Made by a program: the position numbers and the translations under genes
Shown here: one piece after another, positions 1 to 7,586 of the stretch
Position numbering within the stretch: position 1 is the first letter of the stretch
How the letters are laid out: every line of letters starts with the position of its first letter
Assembly (NCBI GenBank): GCA_035429725.1
Contig: DAOMFI010000029.1
Span: forward strand, 1 to 27,488
Reading direction: 5' to 3'
DNA length: 27,488 bases
From: JALORV01 sp035429725
GTDB taxonomy: Bacteria > Pseudomonadota > Gammaproteobacteria > Burkholderiales > Burkholderiaceae_F
The notes under the pieces: generated by a model
Databases searched by the model: none
Told to the model about the DNA's origin: nothing
What the model saw: the letters and a program-made list of their open reading frames with translations, nothing else

Positions 1-487
1 GCGCCTCCTGGTTCAGGAGCTCGGCAAACGCCATCGCCATTTTCACGCGGTCGCCGTAGTAGCGGTCGGCCACTGTGTCGACGATCGTCATCGGTCCCGG
101 CAGCGTGATCTTGAGCTTCTTCTTCGTGTGGCTCCGCGCCAATTTCGCCTCGACCTGGTGCACGCGCCCCTTGAGCCTCAGCGGACCGACGACCTGCGGG
201 ACCATCGCCTTGTAGCGGTCCTTGCGGATGCCCATTTCGACTTTGTGTTCGAAGTCGATGCCTTCGACGAACTCGAGAAAGCCGTGCACGAAGTGCTGGC
301 GCGACTGCTCGCCGTCGCCCACGATGTCGAGCCCGGCGTCCTCCTGCTCCTTCAGCCAGAGCAGCGTGGCGTCGCGCTTGGCGGCCGCCAGTTCGGCTCC
401 GGCGAGCTTCCACTGCGGCCACAGCTTGTCGGTTTCTGCGAGCCAGGCCGGCTTCGGCAGGCTTCCCGCGATCGTTGCCTCGAACAT
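1..487 (-). CDS. MetE-like core methionine synthase (partial, 3' end outside window)
   Basis: The minus strand is open from an ATG at 485-487 to the window edge, giving 162 codons of the N-terminal part. The protein begins with MFEATIAGSLPKPAWLAE and contains the family motif DIVGDGEQSRQHF near residues 53-65 and LPGPMTIVDT near 132-141, as in cobalamin-independent methionine synthase C-terminal (catalytic) domains. It starts directly at the catalytic barrel, with no MetE N-terminal folate-binding half. It therefore resembles the short core-MetE proteins of about 340 residues that transfer methyl groups to homocysteine without methyl-folate. From memory it looks most like the MesD group, which works with a DUF1852 partner (MesX). 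That partner is not visible here; the upstream neighbour is a divergent lipoprotein gene. The zinc-ligand region lies beyond the edge, so activity cannot be judged. Confidence 0.88.
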   Translation of the reverse strand, partial: MFEATIAGSLPKPAWLAETDKLWPQWKLAGAELAAAKRDATLLWLKEQEDAGLDIVGDGEQSRQHFVHGFLEFVEGIDFEHKVEMGIRKDRYKAMVPQVVGPLRLKGRVHQVEAKLARSHTKKKLKITLPGPMTIVDTVADRYYGDRVKMAMAFAELLNQEA

Positions 488-646
488 GCTCTGCTCCTCG
501 GTAGGCCACGAACGATACGCGCGCGGCGGACCGACGTCAGCCGGAGCGGCGACGGCCCCTCACGCGGCTCGGGACTGATCTGCGTCAGTGCCCCGGTGGC
601 CGGCCGACCTATGAAAGAAAGAGCTTGGTCCCCCGCGGGAATCTAG

Positions 647-1909
647 ATGTTCCGTCGCGTTTTGCCGTCGCTGGTGGTCATGGCCCTGGCGGCCTTCGCC
701 GCGGCGTGCGGGGGCGGGGGTGATGCATCGGACTTCGAACTGCCGCCGTTCTGGGTTCAGACGGACATCGCGGCCGGCGACCTCGATGGCGACGGTCGCG
801 CCGATATCGCCAGCGTCGCGATGTTGGCGGGTCCCGCACTGAGGAGGCAGGGGTATCTGCGCATCTACCGGCAGACGAGTCCCGGCGCGTTCGCGTTCAG
901 TCAGTACCTCGTCGGAACCTATCCCTGGCGCGTGGCGATGGCGGACATCGACGGCGACGCGGCGCCCGACCTGCTGGTCCTCGATGCCAACGGACCGAAC
1001 GGCGAGAACATCGGCCGCCTCTGGCTGCTGCGGCAGGACCCGGCGAACCGCGGCGTCTTCCGCGCGCCCGAGCTCATCTACACCATGGCGTCCATCACCT
1101 ATGACATGGCCGTGGTCGACGCCGACCGCGACGGCGCTCCCGACATCGTGCTGTCGACCGGACTTGGCGGCACCGATGGCGCCACGCTGCTCGCACAGGA
1201 TTCCGCCCGGCGCGGAACGTTTCGCAGTCCCACGTCGCTCGCGTTTCCCGGCCGCGCCGGTGCGGTCGGCGTGGGCGACCTCAACGGGGACGGTGTGCCG
1301 GACCTCGCCTTCTACGCGTCCGTGAGCACGGGCTCGCCGCTGGCATCGGCCGGCTACACCGTTCTGTTGTACGGCCAGGCGGGCGGCGGCTACGGCAACA
1401 TGATCGCGGGGCTCGCGCCCCAGGTGGGGCTGAACTCCGAACTCGTCAGGATCGTCGACACCAACTCCGACGGTCGCCCGGACGTCCTGACAGTCTTCAT
1501 GCAGCAGTCCACCGACTACACCTCGAAGGTCACCGTCCTGGTGCAGACCGCGCCCGGCGCGTTCGCGGGTGTCGACAGCACGCTCGGCGCGCTGCGCGGG
1601 CGCGACGGCTTCGTCGTCGCGGACCTGAACCACGACGGCCGCGCCGACATCGGCGTGACCGGTTTCTTCCCGACCGGATCGCCGACGGTGGTGCGCGCCG
1701 AGACGAGCCTGCTGTTTCCTGTCGGCGGCGGCGCCTTCGGCGTGGCGGCGATCTACTCGATGCCGGTGTCGACCGAAAGCATCACGGCCGCCGACCTCGA
1801 CGGTGACGGCTACGTCGACCTCGTCCTGCAGGGTGGCGACAATCAGGCCTACGTGATGCAGCAGGCGCCCAACGCACCGGGAGCGTTCCTGCCGCTGCGC
1901 GCGCTGTGA
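647..1909 (+). CDS. FG-GAP/VCBS repeat lipoprotein
   Basis: A 420-residue protein with a lipoprotein signal: basic MFRR, a hydrophobic stretch, then the lipobox ending at Cys21 followed by GGGG. At least seven calcium-loop type repeats follow, each with a D-x-D/N-x-D-G core: DLDGDGRADI, DIDGDAAPDL, DADRDGAPDI, DLNGDGVPDL, DTNSDGRPDV, DLNHDGRADI and DLDGDGYVDL, spaced about 45-60 residues apart. This is the pattern of an integrin-alpha-like seven-bladed beta-propeller, so the whole mature protein is probably one propeller tethered to a membrane and facing the periplasm or cell surface. It is divergent from the methionine synthase and ends 16 bp before the convergent acyltransferase. The ATG has only a weak GGGAAT ribosome-binding stretch. 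Ligand and role are unknown. Confidence 0.9.
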   Translation: MFRRVLPSLVVMALAAFAAACGGGGDASDFELPPFWVQTDIAAGDLDGDGRADIASVAMLAGPALRRQGYLRIYRQTSPGAFAFSQYLVGTYPWRVAMADIDGDAAPDLLVLDANGPNGENIGRLWLLRQDPANRGVFRAPELIYTMASITYDMAVVDADRDGAPDIVLSTGLGGTDGATLLAQDSARRGTFRSPTSLAFPGRAGAVGVGDLNGDGVPDLAFYASVSTGSPLASAGYTVLLYGQAGGGYGNMIAGLAPQVGLNSELVRIVDTNSDGRPDVLTVFMQQSTDYTSKVTVLVQTAPGAFAGVDSTLGALRGRDGFVVADLNHDGRADIGVTGFFPTGSPTVVRAETSLLFPVGGGAFGVAAIYSMPVSTESITAADLDGDGYVDLVLQGGDNQAYVMQQAPNAPGAFLPLRAL

Positions 1910-1925
1910 CGACCGCCCTGCGCGC

Positions 1926-2807
1926 TCAGGCCGCTGCCGAATGGCGTTGCAGCGCCTCGATCAGCGCGTCCTTGTCGCTCCACAGCGCATTGATCCACTC
2001 CTGCATCCGCGTGCGGAACGTCGGATCGTTCGCGTAGTCGCCGGCCAACAGTTCGGCCGGGATCTCGCGCGGCTGCACGCGCACCGTGACCGCGCGCAGC
2101 CGCCCCGACAGCAGCGTCCAGAAGCTCGGCGGGCCGTCCGGGTAGACGATCGTCACGTCCAGCAAATGGCGGAACTGCTCTCCCAGCGTGGTGAGCGCGG
2201 TGGCGATACCGCCGACCTTCGGCTTCAGCAGGTGAACGTAAGGCGAGCCCTGCGCATCGTGCTTGGCGCGGGTGAAGCGAGTGCCCTCGGGAAAGTTGAA
2301 CACCGAGGTCGGCACCACTCGGAACTTCTCGCAGGCCTTGCGGGCACGCTCCAGGTCCTGCGCGCTCGAGGCGCCACCGCGTCGCTGCATGAACGGAAAG
2401 TCGAGCGCCCACCAGGCCAGACCGATGACCGGCACCCAGATCAGTTCGCGCTTGAGGAAGAACTTCAGCATCGGGATGCGACGATTGAAGACCTTCTGCA
2501 GCACCAGGATGTCGACCCAGCTCTGGTGATTGCTCGAGACGAGATACCAGCCGCGCGTCTCCAGCCCCTCGAGTCCCTGCACGTCCCAGCGGGTGGTGCC
2601 GACCCAGTCCATCCAGGTGCTGTTGACGCCGATCCACCCGGTGGCGATTGCGTTCAAGGCGCGGTCCGCGACATGCCGCACCGGCGTGAACGGCAGCAGC
2701 AGCTTGGCCAGCGCGAATGGAAACATCGCCGCGACGCCGATCAGCGTGCTCAGGGCCAGCGTGACCGAGGCAAAGGCGCCGCGCAGGGCGGGAAGAACGG
2801 AAGACAT
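1926..2807 (-). CDS. PlsC-family (YihG-like) lysophospholipid acyltransferase
   Basis: A 293-residue protein with a hydrophobic N-terminus (about residues 12-40) that should anchor it in the inner membrane. The acyltransferase signature NHQSWVD at 93-99 supplies the H-X4-D catalytic pair (His94, Asp99), and FPEGTRF at 172-178 is the glycerol-3-phosphate binding block. The stretch around residues 115-141 (KFFLKRELIWVPVIGLAWW, then DFPFMQR) is typical of the YihG subgroup of 1-acyl-glycerol-3-phosphate acyltransferases. The length fits that family. The expected reaction is transfer of an acyl chain from acyl-ACP or acyl-CoA to the sn-2 position of lysophosphatidate. It stands alone, convergent with the FG-GAP lipoprotein, and has no clear Shine-Dalgarno sequence before the ATG. 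Confidence 0.9.
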   Translation of the reverse strand: MSSVLPALRGAFASVTLALSTLIGVAAMFPFALAKLLLPFTPVRHVADRALNAIATGWIGVNSTWMDWVGTTRWDVQGLEGLETRGWYLVSSNHQSWVDILVLQKVFNRRIPMLKFFLKRELIWVPVIGLAWWALDFPFMQRRGGASSAQDLERARKACEKFRVVPTSVFNFPEGTRFTRAKHDAQGSPYVHLLKPKVGGIATALTTLGEQFRHLLDVTIVYPDGPPSFWTLLSGRLRAVTVRVQPREIPAELLAGDYANDPTFRTRMQEWINALWSDKDALIEALQRHSAAA

Positions 2808-3071
2808 GGCGGCGAAGGGTACCCGAGCCGCACCCCGGTTCGTCCGGTTCAGTCAAACGCATGAAGCAATACGGAGCACCGCACGATCCGGGCTTTAGCC
2901 CGCTGATGCCGCCATTGGCGCAGGAAAGGCCGACCGTCCGGCGGCTTTTTGTGCGTTGCCGGGCCTGGGGGCACTGCGAACATTGGACTTGAAGACTTCC
3001 GTTCGGCGGGAACGGGAGGCGCGCAGCAGCCGTGGCTCCTGACCTCGCCGTCCATGCAACAAGGACCGCAG

Positions 3072-4226
3072 GTGACGTACTCCGCTTCCGCCGTGGCTGA
3101 ACCCCCGAGCAGCTTGCTCGAGGTCCCGCTGCGCTATCGCCACGTGGTCTTCTATGGCGAAAAGGTGAAGTGGCTGCCGCCGTACCGGCTGATCCCTTCG
3201 TTTGCCAGTGCCGACGGCCAGAGCGCGGTGTACCGGCGCCGGTCGCAGGTGGTGCTGACCAGCGACTCTGAACAGGAAGCGGCCGGGGCCGCCACCAGTT
3301 TCGCCCTGCCCGACAGCGAAATGAAGGTGCGCATCGACCAGTACGGCTACGCGCGACTGATCCGTCCGACCCGCTCGACGCAGCATGTCGATCCGCTGTC
3401 CAATCTCGTCGATGGCGCCGCCGACATGGAGCGCGAAGCCGCACTCGCGGTCTGCCAGCACCTGAACGAGCACGTCGAGGCCATGGCGTATCCGCAACGC
3501 TGGTCGCCGACACCCGACCTGCAACTCGTGCCGCTGACGGTCCGCCCGTTCTCCGAACCGGCACCCGAGGCGCCCAGGCCGATCGGCAAGAAAGACGGCA
3601 AGCCGGTGTTCAACCCGCGCGCGATGAACGACTACCTCGACGACCGGGCCAAGTGGCTGGCCCGCCGCTTTGCCTGGGAGTCGACGCAGCGCGAAATGCA
3701 GGAACACAGCCAGCGCGCGGCGCAGGGCGATCCGGATGCGATGCGCGAGCATCTGCTCGCCTGCCTGAAGGACATCCTGTGGCCGTTGCCGACCGCGGTC
3801 AGCTTTCAGTTCGACGACGTAAGCGCCGTCCGGATGGATGTGCAGCTACCTCTGCTGCCGACGCTGCCGGACCGCGAGGCGGCCATCGACTACGGCAACC
3901 GCGTCGCCGTGCGACGGATGTCAGAAGTGATCCACACCAAGCTGCACAATCGTCACGCGCTCGGCCTCGTGCTGCGGTTGATGGGCGAAGTCTTCGCGGC
4001 GCTGCCCACGGTCCAGCAGACGACCGTTTCAGCCCGGCGCCAACCGCCGGACCGCCGGGCACCCAGCTATGTCATCACCGCGCGTGCGCCGCGCAAGTCC
4101 TGGTCTGCTGCGCACCAGCGCGGCGCCGCGACCGGCAGCGACGCGCTGAGCTGCCTGCAGCAGATCGAGTCGCGCGTGAACCTGACCGGGCTCGGCGCCT
4201 TTCTCCCGATCGAGCCTTTCAACTGA
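3072..4226 (+). CDS. Conserved-looking protein of unknown function
   Basis: I do not recognise this family. The frame is open from 2949, with possible starts at TTG 2949, ATG 3054 and GTG 3072. I chose GTG 3072 because AAGGA at 3061-3065 sits six bases ahead of it; this gives 384 residues. The product has no signal peptide or membrane segment and looks cytosolic. Visible parts are a beta-rich N-terminal half with a VVLTSDSEQ stretch, a charged linker around PIGKKDGKPVFNP, a helical segment with many Arg/Glu/Gln residues (LDDRAKWLARRF), and a basic C-terminal part. Codon use matches the neighbours. It is divergent from the acyltransferase and followed by a 266-base intergenic region. No catalytic motif stands out. 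Confidence 0.75.
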   Translation: MTYSASAVAEPPSSLLEVPLRYRHVVFYGEKVKWLPPYRLIPSFASADGQSAVYRRRSQVVLTSDSEQEAAGAATSFALPDSEMKVRIDQYGYARLIRPTRSTQHVDPLSNLVDGAADMEREAALAVCQHLNEHVEAMAYPQRWSPTPDLQLVPLTVRPFSEPAPEAPRPIGKKDGKPVFNPRAMNDYLDDRAKWLARRFAWESTQREMQEHSQRAAQGDPDAMREHLLACLKDILWPLPTAVSFQFDDVSAVRMDVQLPLLPTLPDREAAIDYGNRVAVRRMSEVIHTKLHNRHALGLVLRLMGEVFAALPTVQQTTVSARRQPPDRRAPSYVITARAPRKSWSAAHQRGAATGSDALSCLQQIESRVNLTGLGAFLPIEPFN

Positions 4227-4338
4227 AGCGGCGTCCAGCGGCAACAGGCTGAGTCGTCGCGGGCGGCACCAGGCACTCTTTCCAGCGCTGTACAGCACCT
4301 CGCTTGCGCGGCCCAAGCGCTCGCACCAGGCAGCGGAC

Positions 4339-4352
4339 TTGACAGCGGTCAA
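4339..4352. promoter_or_regulatory. FNR/ANR-type dyad TTGAC-N4-GTCAA
   Basis: TTGACAGCGGTCAA is a perfect inverted repeat with the TTGA-N6-TCAA core bound by the FNR/ANR/DNR branch of CRP-family regulators. It lies in the 266-base intergenic region before the small protein/PRPP synthetase pair, centred about 147 bases upstream of the ATG at 4493. Similar dyads precede the other operons of this block. The regulator itself is not in the window. No convincing -10 hexamer could be fixed at the expected distance. Confidence 0.6.
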
Positions 4353-4492
4353 CGGTCCCGACGACTGCTCCTCCGGTGCGAAGCGATGCGGAGCATCATC
4401 AGATCGCTGGCTTGGGAACCGGCGGGCGTGTTCAGGGCGAAAATGCCGGACGCCCGTTTCGACGATGACTCAGGCCAGAGGAGAGCATCGCC

Positions 4493-4804
4493 ATGACAGT
4501 CAAGCCGATCGCAACACTCCAGGCCACGGACATCGCCGAAGCGGCCGGGCCCGACGACGAGTCCTCGCGGGTTGTAGCTCGCCCCGACGGCTACTACTGG
4601 ATCGCCGACGACGGCCGCCAGGAGTTCGGACCCTTTGCAAGCGCCGTGCAGGCGCTCGCGGCGCTGCGCGAGGGCATCGAGACAACGTCCGAACCGGGGG
4701 AATCAGTCGCCGAGGCCGCTGCGGAGTTTGGCGTCGCCGAGTGGGTCGACCCCGACACCGGCGAGCCGGCCGAGGATGTTGTCACGCGCATCGAAGAACA
4801 CTGA
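4493..4804 (+). CDS. Small acidic protein upstream of PRPP synthetase
   Basis: A 103-residue acidic protein with a good ribosome-binding site (GAGGAGAG seven bases before the ATG). Two blocks look conserved: an aromatic segment (YYWIADDGRQEFGPFAS, about residues 34-50) followed by an alanine-rich helix, and a C-terminal block WVDPDTGEPAED at about 84-95. No signal peptide, metal motif or enzyme signature is seen. The stop codon is four bases before the ATG of the PRPP synthetase gene, so the two are almost certainly co-transcribed and translationally coupled. The FNR-like dyad at 4339 would control both. Function unknown; a regulator or partner of the downstream enzyme is only a guess from position. 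Confidence 0.8.
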   Translation: MTVKPIATLQATDIAEAAGPDDESSRVVARPDGYYWIADDGRQEFGPFASAVQALAALREGIETTSEPGESVAEAAAEFGVAEWVDPDTGEPAEDVVTRIEEH

Positions 4805-4808
4805 AGCG

Positions 4809-5762
4809 ATGCTGCTCTTCGCGCTGGACGCCTCGCGCGAATTCGGCGCGGCGGTCGCGGCCCAGCTCGGTCATCCGCTCGCAGCGCATGAGGAACGCAC
4901 GTTCGAGGACGGCGAACACAAGATCCGCCCGCTCGTCGATCCCGACGGCAAGGACGTGTTCGTCGTGCAGAGCCTGCACGGCGGACCGTCGGCGAGCGGC
5001 GACGACAAGCTGGTGCGGCTGCTGCTCTTCATCGCCGCGCTGCGCGACCACGGCGCGCGACGAATCACCGCGGTCACGCCGTATCTCGCCTATGCGCGCA
5101 AGGATCGGCGCACCAAGCCCTTCGATCCGGTCTCGGTGCGCGTCATCGCGCAGTTGTTCGAGGCTGCCGGCTGCGACGGCCTGATCACGCTCGAGGCGCA
5201 CAACGTGTCGGCGTTCGACAACGCGTTCCGCCGGCGTGCCGTGAATCTCGAGCCCTATGAGCTGTTCACCGCCGCCGCCGCCAAGCTTGTGGGCGATGCG
5301 CCCGTGGTCGTCGCATCGCCCGACGTCGGCGGAGTGAAGCGCGCCCAGCTCTGGCGTGAGGCGCTGGAAGGGGCGTGGCAACGGCCGGTCGGCCAGGCGT
5401 TCGTGGACAAGCGCCGCAGCGCCGGGGTCGTCAGCAGCGGCGAGATCGTCACCGGCGACGTGCGCGACGCGACGGTGCTGATTCTCGACGACCTGATTGC
5501 GACCTTTGGCACCATCGAGCGGGCCGCGACCACGATCATGAAGGCGGGTGCACGCCGTGTCCTCGCGTTTGCCGCCCATGGCCTCTTTGTCAGTCCGGCA
5601 ACGGAATCACTGATCCGCGCACCGGTCGAGCGCGTCATTGTCACCGACACGGTGCCGCTGTTCCGCCTCACCACCGCCGCGGTGCGCGAACGCGTGGAAG
5701 TGCTCTCCTGCGGCGGACTCTTCGCCGCGGAGATCCGCAAGCAGCACGCCGCCTGGCGCTAG
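4809..5762 (+). CDS. prs: Ribose-phosphate pyrophosphokinase (divergent, probably second copy)
   Basis: A 317-residue PRPP synthetase homologue, which makes PRPP from ribose 5-phosphate and ATP. The ATG at 4809 gives the normal length; the open frame extends upstream without similarity. Seen motifs: FEDGEHKIRP at 32-41 (ATP-binding FxDGE type), TPYLAYARKDRR at 90-101 (YxxYxRxDR type), metal-site His131, ASPDVGGVKRA at 169-179, and the PRPP/ribose-phosphate loop ILDDLIATFGT at 225-235. That loop departs from the housekeeping bacterial form (DDMxDTAGT type) by having Ala and Phe inside, so this is a divergent member. It follows a small acidic gene by four bases and ends one base before a convergent gene. 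With three phosphoribosyltransferase-type enzymes nearby, it probably supplies PRPP for NAD salvage under a special condition. Confidence 0.9.
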   Translation: MLLFALDASREFGAAVAAQLGHPLAAHEERTFEDGEHKIRPLVDPDGKDVFVVQSLHGGPSASGDDKLVRLLLFIAALRDHGARRITAVTPYLAYARKDRRTKPFDPVSVRVIAQLFEAAGCDGLITLEAHNVSAFDNAFRRRAVNLEPYELFTAAAAKLVGDAPVVVASPDVGGVKRAQLWREALEGAWQRPVGQAFVDKRRSAGVVSSGEIVTGDVRDATVLILDDLIATFGTIERAATTIMKAGARRVLAFAAHGLFVSPATESLIRAPVERVIVTDTVPLFRLTTAAVRERVEVLSCGGLFAAEIRKQHAAWR

Positions 5763-5763
5763 T

Positions 5764-6816
5764 TCAGCCTCGCGCCGTCTCGTCGACCAGAGACACCAGC
5801 GCCGCGTGCGCGGCTTCGACATAGCGGCGCGCCTGCGGCTTCCAGCGCTCCGGCGTGCGCGGCTGCGCGTCGAGCAGATGCGCCAAAGCAAGCCGCGCGC
5901 GCACCAACGCCCGGTGCGCCGTGTAAAGCGCCATCACCTGCGGCGGCGGCGCATCGTCCAGCGCAGAGCCACAATGCGCGATCAGGCGCGGACCGATCCA
6001 GTCCGCCCCGAGCAGCCGGCACTCGAGGTCGAGAAACGCCAGCTCGTCGAAGGGATCCACCTGGCGCAGCGCGCGATTGAACTCCAGGCAGTCGATGACG
6101 ACCGGCGTCCCATCGAGGCCGATGTGCTCGGGCCGGAGGTCGCCGTGGCCTTCGCACAATCGCCCGGCCGCGGCGCGCGCGCCCAGCGTCGCCGCATGCC
6201 GCTTCAGCATCCGATCGAATTCGTCGAGCGCGGCAACGGTCGCCGCCTCGCGCAACGCGGGCTGCAGCAACACGCCCTTGTTCACCGACTGCGACGCCGC
6301 GAAACGCCCGACATAGGCGGGCCCGTCGAGTCGCACACGCTCGGCGCTCCGGAAGAACTGCGCGAGCCGCACACCGAGCCGATCGATGTCGTCAATCCGC
6401 ACGCTGCCGGCGGGCACCGCCACGTCCAGCATCCGCTCGCGCGGAATGCGACGCATCTGCACCAGCCAGTCGATGACATTTGCCGCGCTCTCCGCTCCGG
6501 AGCCGACCGCCAAAGCACCGTCGAGCCTCTGCCGCAGCGGCAGCACGCCAAGATAGACACCCGGCGCCAGCCGCCGGTTGAGGCGCACCTCTTCGCGGCA
6601 GTTGAACTCGCGCGCCGCCAGCGTCGAGAAATCGAGAAACCCGGTCCGGACCGGCTTTTTCAGCTTCAGCACGGTGTCATCGCCAAGGAAGACCCACGAC
6701 ATGTGTGTTTCGATGACGTCCGGACGCTGACTTTCCGGCCAGGCCGCCTCCGAGGCGAGAAAGCGAACCTTCTCGTCCAGCGTGACCGACGCGCTGCCGT
6801 GGGACGCACGTTCCAT
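5764..6816 (-). CDS. Aminoglycoside phosphotransferase-fold kinase
   Basis: A 350-residue protein with the protein-kinase-like fold of the APH family. Seen: a nucleotide-binding lysine region VLKLKKPVRTGFLDFS (residues 49-64), the catalytic loop HGDLRPEHI at 224-232 with Asp226 as likely catalytic base, and a metal-binding block VVIDCLEFN at 239-247. Proteins of this type are often the N-terminal half of a longer protein ending in a zeta-toxin-like P-loop ATPase; that half is absent here, so it is a stand-alone form. I chose the ATG at 6816 because upstream starts (ATG 6861, TTG 6912) would overlap the regulatory dyad at 6851-6864 and the divergent start at 6912. The substrate is unknown. It is convergent with prs, one base apart. 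Confidence 0.82.
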   Translation of the reverse strand: MERASHGSASVTLDEKVRFLASEAAWPESQRPDVIETHMSWVFLGDDTVLKLKKPVRTGFLDFSTLAAREFNCREEVRLNRRLAPGVYLGVLPLRQRLDGALAVGSGAESAANVIDWLVQMRRIPRERMLDVAVPAGSVRIDDIDRLGVRLAQFFRSAERVRLDGPAYVGRFAASQSVNKGVLLQPALREAATVAALDEFDRMLKRHAATLGARAAAGRLCEGHGDLRPEHIGLDGTPVVIDCLEFNRALRQVDPFDELAFLDLECRLLGADWIGPRLIAHCGSALDDAPPPQVMALYTAHRALVRARLALAHLLDAQPRTPERWKPQARRYVEAAHAALVSLVDETARG

Positions 6817-6850
6817 GGACCCGTGATTACGCCGGCCTCGGTCTGCGGCC

Positions 6851-6864
6851 TTGACCGCCATCAA
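6851..6864. promoter_or_regulatory. FNR/ANR-type dyad TTGAC-N4-ATCAA between divergent genes
   Basis: TTGACCGCCATCAA has the exact TTGA-N6-TCAA core. Its centre (6857.5) is about 54 bases before the ATG at 6912. A class II activator position (-41.5) would put the transcript start near 6899, with TGTAAG at 6891-6896 as a possible -10 element and GGAG at 6901-6904 as ribosome-binding site. It is thus well placed to drive the hydrolase-to-rtcB operon and could also affect the divergent kinase gene. Confidence 0.65.
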
Positions 6865-6911
6865 GCGCCTGCGCGGACTGCGTCCGATGCTGTAAGGGTA
6901 GGAGAAGTGCA

Positions 6912-7586
6912 ATGGTCGGCCTGCCCGGCCGGAAGCACGGTATGTCTCGCACTCATGTCCACATCGGCCCCAGCCGGCTGCCGGGAGAACTCGAGGTTCC
7001 CGCAGGCCCGGTGACGGGCCTGGTCATCTTCGCGCATGGCAGCGGCAGCAGCCGACTGAGCCCGCGCAACCAGTTCGTCGCCCGCCAACTGCATGCACGC
7101 GGCCTCGCGACCTTGCTGTTTGATTTGCTGACGGACGATGAGGCGCGCGATCGCCGTAATGTCTTCGATATCCCGCTGCTCGCACGCAGGCTCGGCGCCG
7201 CGCTCGAGTGGCAGCAGACCCGTCCCGACATCGCGCGGCTGCCCGCCGGACTCTTCGGCGCCAGCACCGGCGCGGCGGCGGCGCTGGTGGCTGCCGCCCA
7301 CTTTGCCGAACGCGTGCGTGCGGTTGTCTCACGCGGCGGGCGTCCGGACCTTGCCGGCACGGCGTTGCCGCGCGTGCGCGCACCGACCCTGTTGATCGTC
7401 GGCGGCGCGGATATCGAAGTCCTCGAACTCAATCGCGAAGCGGCGGCACAGATGACCTGCGAGCAAGCGCTGCGCGTCGTCCCCGGCGCCACGCACCTGT
7501 TCGAGGAACCCGGCGCGCTAGAAGAAGTCGCGATGCTGGCGGCCGACTGGCTCGCGCTGCACCTGACGGAACAAAGCCATGCGTGA
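6912..7586 (+). CDS. Alpha/beta hydrolase of the dienelactone hydrolase type
   Basis: A 224-residue single-domain hydrolase. Seen: an oxyanion-hole region VIFAHGSGSS (38-47), the nucleophile elbow GLFGASTGAAA with Ser118, a probable acid Asp167 in IVGGADIEV and a probable base His195 in PGATHLFEEP, in the correct order for a Ser-Asp-His triad. The family is known as a neighbour of, or fusion to, phosphoribosyltransferase domains, and here the next gene is such an enzyme with an 8-base overlap. The ATG at 6912 has GGAG seven bases ahead; a second in-frame ATG at 6942 is possible. It heads a five-gene operon controlled by the dyad at 6851. The natural ester or thioester substrate is unknown. 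Confidence 0.87.
   Translation: MVGLPGRKHGMSRTHVHIGPSRLPGELEVPAGPVTGLVIFAHGSGSSRLSPRNQFVARQLHARGLATLLFDLLTDDEARDRRNVFDIPLLARRLGAALEWQQTRPDIARLPAGLFGASTGAAAALVAAAHFAERVRAVVSRGGRPDLAGTALPRVRAPTLLIVGGADIEVLELNREAAAQMTCEQALRVVPGATHLFEEPGALEEVAMLAADWLALHLTEQSHA

Noticed and set aside
560..1633. Long minus-strand open frame of 357 codons
   Set aside because: It is the antisense of the FG-GAP lipoprotein, rich in Arg/Ala/Gly with no domain; the GC-rich genome makes such shadows common.
1849..3564. 571-codon minus-strand frame
   Set aside because: It spans parts of three genes in a wrong frame and is low-complexity Arg/Ala/Pro; the acyltransferase and the unknown protein explain the region.
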